Made by a program: the position numbers and the translations under genes. A stretch of 64,000 bases of DNA from Candidatus Electrothrix aestuarii (GTDB lineage: Bacteria > Desulfobacterota > Desulfobulbia > Desulfobulbales > Desulfobulbaceae): the NCBI GenBank assembly GCA_032595685.2, contig CP159373.1:2297501-2361500 (forward strand). The letters run 5' to 3'. Below the pieces are notes generated by a model. That model did not search any database. It was not told the DNA's origin and saw nothing but the letters and a program-made list of their open reading frames with translations. This document shows, one piece after another, positions 9,401 through 16,853 of the stretch. Within the stretch, counting starts at the first letter, position 1; each line of letters opens with the position of its first letter.

Positions 9401-9993
9401 GGGTTCCCGGTCTCTTTGTGGCCATTGATCTCAAAGGCATGAACTGCCGAGGCTGTAGGCGAGGCATAAAAACTGCTGTAAGACCAAACCATAATCGGCG
9501 AATTATCTAAGGATCGCAGAGTTGAAGTTGTACCTCCTCCGCTCTTATAAAGGTACCAAAGCCCGTTATCAATGGCGATATTGACCTTTGGGTCGAGCTT
9601 GTCTTCAGCGATTTTAACGAGATAATTGTCTGCAACATGATCAGCAAACGTATCGTCTACGTCGCTGACAAGCAGTCGAGCAGTAAAGGGTGTATCCTCA
9701 GCACCGTTGTAAACGTGGTCAATCTCCACATTGTATTTTGTTTTACCGCTCAGAGAAACGACAGCGGACTCTGTACCGTCACCGAAATTCCATTTGTACC
9801 AAATCTGTCCTCCATCGGTTGTTTTGACAACCGCCTTCAGCCTGATTGACTGGCCGTCAACGGCGGTGTGGGATTTGTAAATGTCTCCCTGCCAAGGGAC
9901 ACAGATAACTTTGTCAACTGCTGCTTCTGCGGTTGAGGAAAGCAACAGGAATAAACCTGTTGTCACCGAGAGCATACCGACTTTTTTTAACAT
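6421..9993 (-). CDS. Large secreted multi-domain PKD/HYR-like protein
   Basis: A 1190-residue exported protein. The signal peptide ends near residue 24 (STAEAA). A PKD-like domain (KWNFGDGT near 70) is followed by a region of about 400 residues rich in Trp, Tyr and Asn with no domain I can name; its repeated YGLNFLFNGYFS- and WAAIGMIPAQ-type segments suggest an alpha/alpha barrel. Further PKD domains lie near 530-615, 620-730 and 835-920 (WDWDNDGIFD, WNWDL, WDWDLDNDGEYDD), with a fibronectin-III-like domain near 745-830. HYR-like repeats fill about 925-1185, and the tail is basic (RSKRGKK). Such domains are typical of surface or periplasmic adhesive proteins. The gene follows the 118-aa gene by 124 bases, has AAGGAGG before its ATG and ends in a strong terminator. 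Confidence 0.82.
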   Translation of the reverse strand: MLKKVGMLSVTTGLFLLLSSTAEAAVDKVICVPWQGDIYKSHTAVDGQSIRLKAVVKTTDGGQIWYKWNFGDGTESAVVSLSGKTKYNVEIDHVYNGAEDTPFTARLLVSDVDDTFADHVADNYLVKIAEDKLDPKVNIAIDNGLWYLYKSGGGTTSTLRSLDNSPIMVWSYSSFYASPTASAVHAFEINGHKETGNPDEDPYVEAVEHGLNFLFNGYFSNSSMLMTQAQSIGPQHGDNPDTNGNGIGIEVKDRGYRPVYQGGMVMDAIIASGTPDADSGRDYDGDGTNETYREVIQEMIDMYAWGQCDEVRDGLIQGGWRYNWNDWPDNSAAQWAAIGMIPAQEEPWNCTVPEWVKDYNDNWLDYSHQDTIDGQNIWGGFGYIGPGWSYALTPSGMVQLDFVEAETSDPRWVRSERWLADNWTTGYNWLGQNHLYAYYAFAKAMRLANPEPVVPFSSNNFDWYRGSATQQGLADRVADPLINHHYWDFYGPNLGTAWAVIILKPVLFAEAPIACFDADPNPNYPDAEINFDPSCSDHSEHGKDIDNITTFEWDWDNDGIFDTLTNSPSIVTSSFPCETIPCTYPVTLRVTDDNDPVRTATYVKNIEITYPPHPPVATVLSPYMVSLCEDDTLKLDGSDSYDPDVGEHEGGCTTCSDDTVTAWNWDLTGAPFDYTDESGEIVDLGTNFTSYFPVADFYNIGLQVADNTSQAYPSSGEGDLTDEGFGTVDVYDGCMCEVSGTALCLAVSLQWEDVGADTYYIYRSLTGPNLGFQDIGRTENTSKVAGSFVMGKPHWYRIMAETADGQRCLSRAVEVNGAPELCNPTADPGGPYSYCKGETVTLDGSGSTALAGTIVAWDWDLDNDGEYDDAFGEHVEHTWNENGEYTIGLRVTSSDSLTLTKEGTATVQIGYADRCNEPPVAKCKDIQASLDANGNVTISPTDIDNGSYDPDEGDHVTLSISKSNFSCADVDVQNLVTLNVTDDSGESDSCVANVTVVDNTAPDVQTKDLTVQLDSNGNASIAAADVDNGSSDTCGIASMTVAPSEFTCADLGDNTVTLEVTDVNGNTGTATAVVTVEDTLAPSIEVNAPATITPPDAPISFTAAATDNCSAAIEITDYSCYGFTGSGKQHSKMQSCVVSVSGDTITITDSGGVGDNIIWTIVATDQSGNETTAEGRVTVENPGRSKRGKK

Positions 9994-10117
9994 AGCTTAA
10001 CCTCCTTTTTAAATTATGCAGGTGTGCTACCTGCCTGTTTATCGAATTCCAGCCCTGAAAAGGACCGGAACCCGCTTCTTCGCTATCCTGCTGTTCGCAC
10101 TTGAACAAGACCGCCAC

Positions 10118-10474
10118 CTACTCCTCCGGCTCCTCCTTTTTCCTACCCCGCTTAATCTCACTGGTCCGGGTGCCGCCAGCCATCTCGTACTCGCTGCTGT
10201 CCTTGCCGTATCTGACGCCCACCCCGGCCAGCATCCGACCGGACTTGGTACCGAGTTTTTTCTCCTGGTCGTTCAGTTTATTGAGTACTGCATCAGCCTG
10301 AGCAAGCAAGGTATTGTACTGCTCCAGAGTGGTCTGCACCTCGTCAATCTCGTCTTCAAAAGCCGCCACCGTAAGCCCACCGCCCAGATCCAGCTTTGGG
10401 TCAATGGATTTAAGATTGGTGGCTCGTTGCCGGGCATCGGCAATGACTTGAGATGCTCTTCGTTTGTAGGCCAT
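10118..10474 (-). CDS. Conserved 118-aa protein, paralogue of the 42.5-kb gene
   Basis: A soluble, highly charged protein with no signal peptide. It is clearly related along its whole length to the protein encoded at 42539-42925: both begin MAY(K/R)RR-like, share SQVI-DA near residue 8, IDP-LDLG near 25 and LTVAA, and end with MLAGV-V-YG-DS-EYEMAGGTR. The middle (about 35-85) is predicted helical, possibly a coiled coil; the C terminus is a charged tail (KRGRKKEEPEE). Function is unknown. AGGAGG stands before the ATG. It lies 24 bases after the heptad-repeat gene and ahead of the large secreted protein, so the three may be one transcript. Confidence 0.75.
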   Translation of the reverse strand: MAYKRRASQVIADARQRATNLKSIDPKLDLGGGLTVAAFEDEIDEVQTTLEQYNTLLAQADAVLNKLNDQEKKLGTKSGRMLAGVGVRYGKDSSEYEMAGGTRTSEIKRGRKKEEPEE

Positions 10475-10498
10475 GAGCTTTCCTCCTGAAAAAATGAG

Positions 10499-10786
10499 TT
10501 AATCTTTGTCGCTAAGGCGATTGTGCATGTTCGGTAGCTGTTCTGGGACGTTCAGAGACTCATCTCGCACACCCCGAATGACGTTTCCAATATTCGACAA
10601 CACGTTCGGAACATCCTGAAGCTCATTTTGGACGTCCAGAACGACATTTTGTATATGCAGATTCTCTTCCCGAACATCCAAAGTCTCGTTGAGGATATCC
10701 CGTATGACGTTCAGGACGTCCTGAACAAAGAATGGAATATCCAGAAGTTTGTTCTGAAGATCCGAATTATTATTTCGTGTAGACAT
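10499..10786 (-). CDS. Heptad tandem-repeat protein (11 heptads)
   Basis: A 95-residue protein. The ATG at 10786 is chosen because GGAGGTG lies 5 bases upstream; an open frame runs 33 codons further but without support. After a polar start (MSTRNNNSDLQNK) the rest is 11 consecutive seven-residue units with the pattern [LIV]-x-[DN]-[VI]-x-[NE]-[VE], for example VLDVQNE, LQDVPNV and LSNIGNV, closing with LSDKD. A strict heptad with hydrophobic residues at two fixed positions predicts a long amphipathic helix or coiled coil. No signal peptide is seen. I do not recognise the family. It is followed 24 bases later by the 118-aa gene. Confidence 0.65.
   Translation of the reverse strand: MSTRNNNSDLQNKLLDIPFFVQDVLNVIRDILNETLDVREENLHIQNVVLDVQNELQDVPNVLSNIGNVIRGVRDESLNVPEQLPNMHNRLSDKD
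10514..10747. repeat. 21-nt tandem repeat coding for the heptads
   Basis: The DNA behind the heptad protein is a degenerate 21-base tandem array of about 11 units. Several units contain short palindromes. The clearest is GTTCAGGACGTCCTGAAC, an exact 18-base palindrome at 10709-10726, and TGGACGTCCA occurs near 10629. The period is a multiple of three, so unit gain or loss would keep the frame. Confidence 0.7.
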
Positions 10787-11097
10787 GGACACCTCCGCAG
10801 GATATGGATGGAGGTTGGAAATATACGGAAATGCTTGGATAAGTTCCGTCATGCGGATCGACAATTGTATTCTTCGATAATACAACTGTTCAGTATTCTC
10901 CTGAACAAGTCAAGAAGAAAATAAAGTAGATTTAGGTGGATAAGTGAGAATAAGAACCGTTGCCGTTTCTTTGAAATAATTCCGCCTGATTCGAAGCGAC
11001 TCTTCTTGGACTGAATTCCGGCAGATGTTGCATTCCTTTTGCAACCTTTCTTCGGCTGACTTGTGTAGATGCCTATCTCCTGGTATAGTTGCCCATT
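10787..11097. other. Intergenic region between divergent genes
   Basis: No gene is supported here. A short inverted repeat TTGCA/TGCAA lies at 11028-11044. A promoter-like pair on the plus strand, TTGTGT (11061-11066), 17 bases, TATAGT (11084-11089), could serve cca, but it would start transcription almost at the ATG at 11098, so it is weak evidence. Confidence 0.4.
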
Positions 11098-12600
11098 ATG
11101 AGACAAAGCGAGCATTATATGTTTACCAATGCAAAGATAGCGGCCTTATTTCCAGGCGACTTGTTGGAACAGCTGGCTATTATACATAAAGACATCGGGG
11201 GCGAAGTTTATCTCGTCGGTGGTTCGGTGCGGGATCTGGTTCTGGGGAGGTCGCCGGGAGATCTTGATCTTACTGTCTCCCATAATGCCGAACTCTGGGC
11301 GGAGCAGCTGAGGAACCTTACTGGCGGGACCTATGTAGAGCTGGGAAGGGAGGAAGATGCGGCTAGGATTGTGCTTCGGCAGGGGCTGGATGTGGATTTT
11401 TCTTCATTCCGCAGTGGTGCGCAATCTATCGTCGAGGATCTTGAGCTGCGCGATATCACCGTGAATGCCTTGGCCGTGCCAGTGTATGGGTTGCTCGCCC
11501 AGGACTGGCGGGATGAGGATGAGCTGTTGGTCATTGACCCGACAGGTGGTCTTACGGACCTTAAACAACAGCAGATCAGAGTCATTTCCGAGAAGAGTTT
11601 TGCAGATGATCCCTTGCGGATGCTGCGGGTTTTTCGTTTTGCTGCGGTGCTTGATTTTATAGTGATGCCGGAAACTCTGGAGCAGGTCTGGCTGCAACGA
11701 GAAAGCGTTGAACGGGTAGCCAAAGAGCGAGTGGCCTATGAGCTGGACCTGATCATGGGATCACCCAGGGCACATCAGGCTTTTTCTGCCATGCGGGATT
11801 GCGGGCTGCTTTGGCAAGTCCTGCCCGAGTTGCAGGCAGGGCAGGGGATGAATCAACCTGCCAGTCATCATCTGGATGTTTTTGAGCATTGCCTGGAGGC
11901 TTTGAATCAGATGGAACGGGTGCTGGCAGGGCTAGAGCGGTATTTTCCTGAAACCTCTTCGGTGATGGAGAGATATCTGGAAGGAAAGCATAGGCGGGTG
12001 CAGTTGAAATGGGCAGCTCTGCTCCATGATGTGGGAAAACCCTATACCTATGGGATTAATGAGGCAAAAGGCGGACGTATCACCTTTTATAATCACGATC
12101 TACGTGGTGCTGATATTTTGACTGAGATTGCGCGGCGACTTCGTTGGGCCAAAGAAGATACTTCGGTTATTGCCCGATTGATTGCTGGTCATATGCGACC
12201 TTTTTTCCTCGCTAATAATCAGCGGCAAGATCGTTTGACCTTGAAGGCCTGTCTGCGTTTGGTGCGAAAGATCGGCGAACATTTGCCAGGGCTTTTTTTG
12301 TTGGCTATGTCCGATGCTCTTGCAGGAAAAGGAGAGGCCAGCCCTGAGGATATTGAGCAGGAGGTTGCAGGAATTTTTTTCCGCCTGCTCAAGGTGGAGG
12401 AAGAGCACGTGGTGCCGGTGCGGACGGCTCCGGCCCTGATTACCGGAAAAGACTTAATTGATGAGTTGGGGCTTACTCCCGGCCCTCTGTTTCGGATACT
12501 CCTTGAACGAGTGGAAGAGGCCCATATGGAACATCGGATCAGCACCCGTGAGGAAGCCTTAGCTTTGGCCTCTTCTGAAGCTCGGAAAAGGACCAGGTAA
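11098..12600 (+). CDS. cca: CCA-adding tRNA nucleotidyltransferase / poly(A) polymerase family with HD domain
   Basis: A protein of about 500 residues. The nucleotidyltransferase head carries VYLVGGSVRD near residue 40 and the two metal-binding aspartates in DLDLT near 55, followed by RDITVNAL and the DPLRMLRVFRFA signature of class II enzymes. A C-terminal HD domain (LLHDVGKP near 305, and a later GHMRPF) indicates an added phosphohydrolase function, as in several bacterial CCA enzymes. Class II sequences do not always separate CCA addition from poly(A) addition, so exact activity is inferred. ATG 11098 is preferred over an upstream TTG at 11089; ATG 11119 (MFTNAK) is also possible. It is followed 24 bases later by rlmE. 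Confidence 0.88.
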   Translation: MRQSEHYMFTNAKIAALFPGDLLEQLAIIHKDIGGEVYLVGGSVRDLVLGRSPGDLDLTVSHNAELWAEQLRNLTGGTYVELGREEDAARIVLRQGLDVDFSSFRSGAQSIVEDLELRDITVNALAVPVYGLLAQDWRDEDELLVIDPTGGLTDLKQQQIRVISEKSFADDPLRMLRVFRFAAVLDFIVMPETLEQVWLQRESVERVAKERVAYELDLIMGSPRAHQAFSAMRDCGLLWQVLPELQAGQGMNQPASHHLDVFEHCLEALNQMERVLAGLERYFPETSSVMERYLEGKHRRVQLKWAALLHDVGKPYTYGINEAKGGRITFYNHDLRGADILTEIARRLRWAKEDTSVIARLIAGHMRPFFLANNQRQDRLTLKACLRLVRKIGEHLPGLFLLAMSDALAGKGEASPEDIEQEVAGIFFRLLKVEEEHVVPVRTAPALITGKDLIDELGLTPGPLFRILLERVEEAHMEHRISTREEALALASSEARKRTR

Positions 12601-12624
12601 ACCGAACAGTTATTTTGAATTATT

Positions 12625-13221
12625 ATGCGGAAAGAACAGGATTTTTATTTTTATAAGGCAAAAAAAGACAATTACCCGGCCCGGTCAGTATATAAACTGG
12701 AAGAGGCACAGCGGAAATATAAATTTTTAAAGAAAAAACAGCGAGTCCTGGACCTTGGGTGTCATCCGGGAAGCTGGAGCCTCTATGCTGCTAAGGAAGT
12801 CGGCAGGCAGGGCGCGGTTGTTGGGGTTGACCTCCAGTATACCGATATTCCCACTCAAAAAGATCATGCCGAAATTCATTGGCTCTGTTATGATGTTTAC
12901 ACCGATGAACTGATCACTGAGTTACGCAAACTTTGGCCGGGTTTTCATGTCCTGATCAGTGATATGGCCCCTCGGACCACTGGAAATCAATTTTCTGATC
13001 ATCAGCACTCTTTGCGGCTTTGCCGCCGGGCCCTGGAAATTGCCGGGCTCATGCTGCACGATAACGGTAGCTTTTATTGCAAGGTCTTTCAAGGAGAGGA
13101 TTTCCCTGAATTTCAGCGGGAATGCAAAGAGCGCTTTGCTACGATTAAGGTGGTCAAGCCGCAGAGCTCCCGCAACGAGAGCCGGGAAGTGTTTCTGCTC
13201 GGTCGGGGGTTTAAGCGGTAG
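12625..13221 (+). CDS. rlmE: 23S rRNA 2'-O-methyltransferase RlmE (FtsJ)
   Basis: A 198-residue SAM-dependent methyltransferase. The SAM-binding motif is VLDLGCHPGSWS near residues 40-51. The family catalytic set is visible: lysine in the N-terminal SVYKLEE segment, aspartate in ISDMAP (about 112), lysine in YCKVFQG (about 152) and glutamate in SREVFL (about 187). The full FtsJ core is present with no extra domains. RlmE methylates U2552 of 23S rRNA in the large-subunit A loop. It follows cca closely, so the two RNA-maturation genes are probably co-transcribed. Confidence 0.92.
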   Translation: MRKEQDFYFYKAKKDNYPARSVYKLEEAQRKYKFLKKKQRVLDLGCHPGSWSLYAAKEVGRQGAVVGVDLQYTDIPTQKDHAEIHWLCYDVYTDELITELRKLWPGFHVLISDMAPRTTGNQFSDHQHSLRLCRRALEIAGLMLHDNGSFYCKVFQGEDFPEFQRECKERFATIKVVKPQSSRNESREVFLLGRGFKR

Positions 13222-13308
13222 AAAGGTTGAAACAGGAAAGAATACCATATTGAACAGGCCAGGAAGATTATGGGGATTTTGGCGGCTATGGTAAAACAGG
13301 TTGTATGA

Positions 13309-14160
13309 ATGAGAAGTGTTGTGAAAAAAGAAACTGTTCCGATGCGGTATCCAAAGTATTACAGGCAGCGTTATATCATGACGCTGCTGCAAAATCTGGA
13401 AAATGGTGTAACAGGGGCGGAGTTTCAAAAAGTTCTTTTCCTGTCTCAGCGCGAGACAGAAATTTCCTACTATGATTTTATTTCATCCGGTCGAGGTTTT
13501 TACTCCTTTCAGGCTGTTAACGATCTTGAGGTGCTGCATGAATCGGGCTGGCTTGAGATAGAAAATAATCATATAAGAGTGTTGCGTAATTTGCCTCATG
13601 AAAAAGGGTTAAAGCAGGCAGAGGCTTTGAAATTACTCTTTTTTGCTCGTGGTAAAAAATATCGCCAGGAACATCTTTTTTCTTCAAACTCCGTTGAGCA
13701 GAACAAAGTGCAGTATTTTGAAGGAGAGTCTGTTCTTTTTACCATAGGTTACGAGGGGATATCCTTTGAGCAATATGTCACCCGGCTTATGCAGCAGGAA
13801 ATCCGTTTGCTTTGTGATGTGCGAATGAATCCGATCAGCAGGAAATTTGGATTTTCAAAAAAACGGATGGCCGAGTTGCTTCCGACAGTAGGGATTGAAT
13901 ATCTGCATATTCCTGGGCTGGGTATTGCGTCCGGTAAAAGAAGAGACCTGAATACGGCCTCTGATTACCAGCATCTTTTTGCCGACTACAGGAAAGATCT
14001 GTCGAAGAAAAAGAAGCACCTTTTTAAGCTTACGGAACTTATGGGGCAATACGGGCGGCTTGCCTTGACCTGCTTTGAACATAAATCTTCGTTTTGCCAT
14101 CGGCACTGTATCAGTGACTATCTTCAAAAAGAGAAGAATCTGAAGGTCGTTCACTTATGA
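13309..14160 (+). CDS. DUF488-family protein with N-terminal winged-helix-like region
   Basis: A 283-residue cytoplasmic protein. The C-terminal part (about 140-283) is a DUF488 domain: FTIGYEGISFEQYV, then LLCDVRMNPISRK, EYLHIPGLGI, and a closing LTCFEHKSSFCHRH with conserved Cys/His residues. The first 130 residues (TGAEFQKVLFLSQRE, LEVLHESGWLEIENNHI) look like a helical DNA-binding or partner-binding region. The biochemical role of DUF488 proteins is not established. Its stop overlaps the start of the next gene by four bases (ATGA), so the two are translationally coupled. The pair interrupts a run of RNA and DNA housekeeping genes, which suggests an acquired module. An alternative start is ATG 13342. 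Confidence 0.75.
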   Translation: MRSVVKKETVPMRYPKYYRQRYIMTLLQNLENGVTGAEFQKVLFLSQRETEISYYDFISSGRGFYSFQAVNDLEVLHESGWLEIENNHIRVLRNLPHEKGLKQAEALKLLFFARGKKYRQEHLFSSNSVEQNKVQYFEGESVLFTIGYEGISFEQYVTRLMQQEIRLLCDVRMNPISRKFGFSKKRMAELLPTVGIEYLHIPGLGIASGKRRDLNTASDYQHLFADYRKDLSKKKKHLFKLTELMGQYGRLALTCFEHKSSFCHRHCISDYLQKEKNLKVVHL

Positions 14161-15011
14161 GTCTAAAGAGACGGGTTTTCATCACGGTCAAGACTTATCC
14201 GACCTTGTCCAGAAAGTACGATGAACTTGTCTGCACCGCCGGAATTTTGGATGACGGAAGCTGGGTGCGAATTTTTCCTTTGCCGTTCCGAAAACTCGCT
14301 TATGATCAATGGTACAGCAAATATCAGTGGATAGAGTTTGAGTTGGAGAGAAACACTGAAGATGTGCGACCGGAAACCTACAGGGTGGTTAACCGCGAAA
14401 CGATCAGGGCGATTGGCGATCCTGTGGGAACAAAAAAATACTGGCAGGAGCGCAAGGATATCATTTTTCAACGGAATAAAATTTACAGGAGCGTGTCTGA
14501 ACTGATCAATCTGGCTCATGCTAACGAACTCTCGCTTGCTGTTTTAAAGCCGCAGAAAATATTTGGCTTTGATATTGAAGAAACCGAGAGAGACTGGTCG
14601 AAAGATAAACTCGCCCTTCTTCAGGCGAAGGGACGGCAACTGTCTCTGTTTAAGACACAGGATGAATTGAAGAAAGAATTTTCTGTCGTGAGAAAATTGC
14701 CGTATAAGTTTTTCTATAAATTTGCTGATCAGGATGGGAAAGAATCCCGTCTGATGATCGAAGATTGGGAAATCGGCGCATTGTATTGGCGCAGCTATAA
14801 ACGTGCCGAGGGAGATGAGAAGGAAGCGATTGCCAAGGTAAAAGCAAAATACTTTGATCAATTCAGCAAACTGGATATTCATCTCTTTCTTGGAACGACA
14901 AAACAATATCACGGCTGGGCGAAAAATCCCTTTGTCATTATCGGCGTGTTTTATCCGCCGTACAATCCGCAGCCTATGTTGCCTTTTGGTAAGAACGCTT
15001 TCACTGTTTGA
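14157..15011 (+). CDS. Conserved partner protein of DUF488, possibly OB-fold type
   Basis: A 284-residue soluble protein with no signal peptide. The N-terminal region (KRRVFITVKTYPTLSRKYDE, then CTAGILDDGSWVRIFPLPFR) is beta-rich. The C terminus contains FLGTTKQYHGWAKNPFVIIGVFYPP, which reads like a conserved fold edge. I believe this type regularly accompanies DUF488 proteins and may be a double OB-fold nucleic-acid-binding protein, but the name is from memory and not proven by the sequence. It overlaps the DUF488 gene by four bases. It could belong to a defence or nucleic-acid-processing module, which is inference from pairing and position only. Confidence 0.65.
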   Translation: MSLKRRVFITVKTYPTLSRKYDELVCTAGILDDGSWVRIFPLPFRKLAYDQWYSKYQWIEFELERNTEDVRPETYRVVNRETIRAIGDPVGTKKYWQERKDIIFQRNKIYRSVSELINLAHANELSLAVLKPQKIFGFDIEETERDWSKDKLALLQAKGRQLSLFKTQDELKKEFSVVRKLPYKFFYKFADQDGKESRLMIEDWEIGALYWRSYKRAEGDEKEAIAKVKAKYFDQFSKLDIHLFLGTTKQYHGWAKNPFVIIGVFYPPYNPQPMLPFGKNAFTV

Positions 15012-15116
15012 GACAGGTGACCTTAAGTAGTACAGCATTGATTCAATGTTGTGCCACCAAAACATATTTTGCAAAATAGAACTTAGTTTACACATAACAA
15101 CGAAGGAGAAGTAACC

Positions 15117-15866
15117 GTGTCAGGACATTCCAAATGGAGCACCATTAAGAGGAAAAAAGGTGCCAATGATGCAAAACGAGGCAAGATTTTTACCAAGCTG
15201 ATCAAGGAAATTACTGTAGCTGCCAAAATGGGCGGTGGCGACCCGGATGGCAATCCAAGGCTGCGCAGTGCCGTTAACGCAGCCAAGGCCGAAAACATGC
15301 CTAAGGACAATATTGATCGGGCGATTAAGAAGGGTACCGGTGATCTGGACGGTGCAGTCTATGAAGAGATCCTCTACGAGGGCTATGGGCCTGCTGGTGT
15401 GGCTGTTCTGGTAGAAACCATGACTGATAATAAAAACCGTACGGTTGCGGATATTCGTCATTATTTCTCCAAAAGCAACGGCAACCTGGGCGAGTCTGGT
15501 TGCGTGGCCTGGATGTTTGATAAGCGTGGTGTGATCGTGGTGGATGCTGAAGGCGTGGAAGAAGAAGAGTTGATGGAGCTGGCTATTGAGGCTGGCGCTG
15601 AAGATGTGGTGGAGGAAGGGAGCAACTTCCGCATTTTCACTGCACCTGAGGACTTTAATGATGTGGTCGAGGCTCTGGAAAAGGCTGAAGTCAAGATGGA
15701 CGAAGCTTCCGTCTCAATGGTGCCGCAGAATACTGTGGAAGTGGTCGAAGAAAAGCCTGCCAAGAATTTGCTGACCTTGTTGGATAATCTGGAAGATCAT
15801 GACGATGTTCAGAAAGTACATGCCAATTTTGACATTCCAGATGAGATCATCGAGGCCCTGTCATAG
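15117..15866 (+). CDS. yebC: YebC/TACO1-family protein
   Basis: A 249-residue protein of the YebC family from the first residue ([20 protein letters not shown]) through [12 protein letters not shown] and [14 protein letters not shown] to the C-terminal domain. Members were long treated as transcription regulators; recent work on the family links YebC to translation of difficult (polyproline) stretches. The start is GTG 15117, supported by AAGGAG 8 bases upstream and by the invariant N terminus. Placement directly upstream of ruvC is a common arrangement in many bacteria. EF-P, which also helps with polyproline, is encoded later in this window. Confidence 0.93.
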   Translation: MSGHSKWSTIKRKKGANDAKRGKIFTKLIKEITVAAKMGGGDPDGNPRLRSAVNAAKAENMPKDNIDRAIKKGTGDLDGAVYEEILYEGYGPAGVAVLVETMTDNKNRTVADIRHYFSKSNGNLGESGCVAWMFDKRGVIVVDAEGVEEEELMELAIEAGAEDVVEEGSNFRIFTAPEDFNDVVEALEKAEVKMDEASVSMVPQNTVEVVEEKPAKNLLTLLDNLEDHDDVQKVHANFDIPDEIIEALS

Positions 15867-15901
15867 GTGGCTTTCGGGCTCATTACCGGCAGACCGAGCC
15901 G

Positions 15902-16375
15902 GTGCGAATCATCGGCATTGATCCCGGTTCTCGAGTTACTGGCTACGGCATTATTGATAAGCAGGGACCAGGGCTCGGGTTTGTCACCTGCGGGACCATC
16001 CGTACAGGTACGGAAAAGGATTTTTCCCGTCGTCTACTGATCATCTTTGACGGACTTTCTGAGGTGATGGAACAACATACGCCGGAGGTTGCAGCGGTGG
16101 AAGACCTTTTTTCTGCTCATAATGTGCGTTCAGCCCTCAAGCTGGGGCAGGCCAGAGGCGCGGTTGTGACGGCGGCCATGAAGCAGGGGGTGTCAGTGTA
16201 TGATTACACGCCTCGGGTGGTTAAACAAGCTGTGGCCGGTTACGGGCAGGCTGAGAAAGGGCAGGTACAGCGCATGGTGCGTACTCTACTCGGTCTGAGC
16301 GGCGCGCCGAGTAGTGATGCTGCTGATGCGCTAGCTGTGGCTATTTGCCATGCCAATCATATCGATCGGTTGTAA
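15902..16375 (+). CDS. ruvC: Holliday junction resolvase RuvC
   Basis: A 157-residue crossover-junction endodeoxyribonuclease. Acidic active-site residues are visible in GIDPGS (D7), AVEDLF (about 66) and SDAADALAVA (about 139-142). The family length and order are normal. The start is GTG 15902 in the frame that gives RIIGIDPGS at the N terminus. ruvA and ruvB do not follow in this window, so the usual ruvCAB cluster is broken. The gene contains a CTCGAG site (15930-15935), the predicted target of the restriction enzyme encoded at 56.3 kb. Confidence 0.94.
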   Translation: MRIIGIDPGSRVTGYGIIDKQGPGLGFVTCGTIRTGTEKDFSRRLLIIFDGLSEVMEQHTPEVAAVEDLFSAHNVRSALKLGQARGAVVTAAMKQGVSVYDYTPRVVKQAVAGYGQAEKGQVQRMVRTLLGLSGAPSSDAADALAVAICHANHIDRL

Positions 16376-16399
16376 TTTCTCGCAGTCAGGAGGGATCCA

Positions 16400-16834
16400 A
16401 TGGCTAGAGTCCAACGCAAGCTGTTGCTCTATATTCCGATTATCGTAAGTCTTATTGCTCTCGGTCTGCCTGCCCGCCTAGCGCCGCAGTATCTGCCGAA
16501 TTGGTATGTCACCTATGCCGGTGATTTCCTCTGGGCTATGTTGGTTTATTTTCTCTATGCACTTCTTTTTCGTCTATCAACTCAATTTTCCTTTGTGATC
16601 GCTCTGGTCACAGCGTGCCTTGTCGAAATATCGCAGCTCTTTCATCCTGCCTGGTTGGATTATCTGCGTTCCATCCGTCTGTTGGGTTTTGTCCTCGGTT
16701 TTGGTTTTCTCTGGTCTGATCTGGTCGCCTATACGCTCGGGATATCCTTGGCTGCTGGCATTGATTTGTTCATATTGATTTGTTCATCTCAAAAGGAACG
16801 GAAAGCCAGGGGAGATAGAAAAACGGAGCATTGA
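16400..16834 (+). CDS. DUF2809-family membrane protein
   Basis: A 144-residue inner-membrane protein with four predicted helices (about 9-27, 40-60, 64-84 and 108-128). It shows the DUF2809 pattern: YAGDFLWAMLV, a conserved EISQLFHPAWLD segment, and GFGFLWSDLVAYTLG. The function of the family is not known. It begins 24 bases after ruvC with AGGAGG upstream of the ATG and is followed 20 bases later by maf, so ruvC, this gene and maf are likely one transcript. Confidence 0.85.
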   Translation: MARVQRKLLLYIPIIVSLIALGLPARLAPQYLPNWYVTYAGDFLWAMLVYFLYALLFRLSTQFSFVIALVTACLVEISQLFHPAWLDYLRSIRLLGFVLGFGFLWSDLVAYTLGISLAAGIDLFILICSSQKERKARGDRKTEH

Positions 16835-16853
16835 CCTATATCGGAGGTTATTC

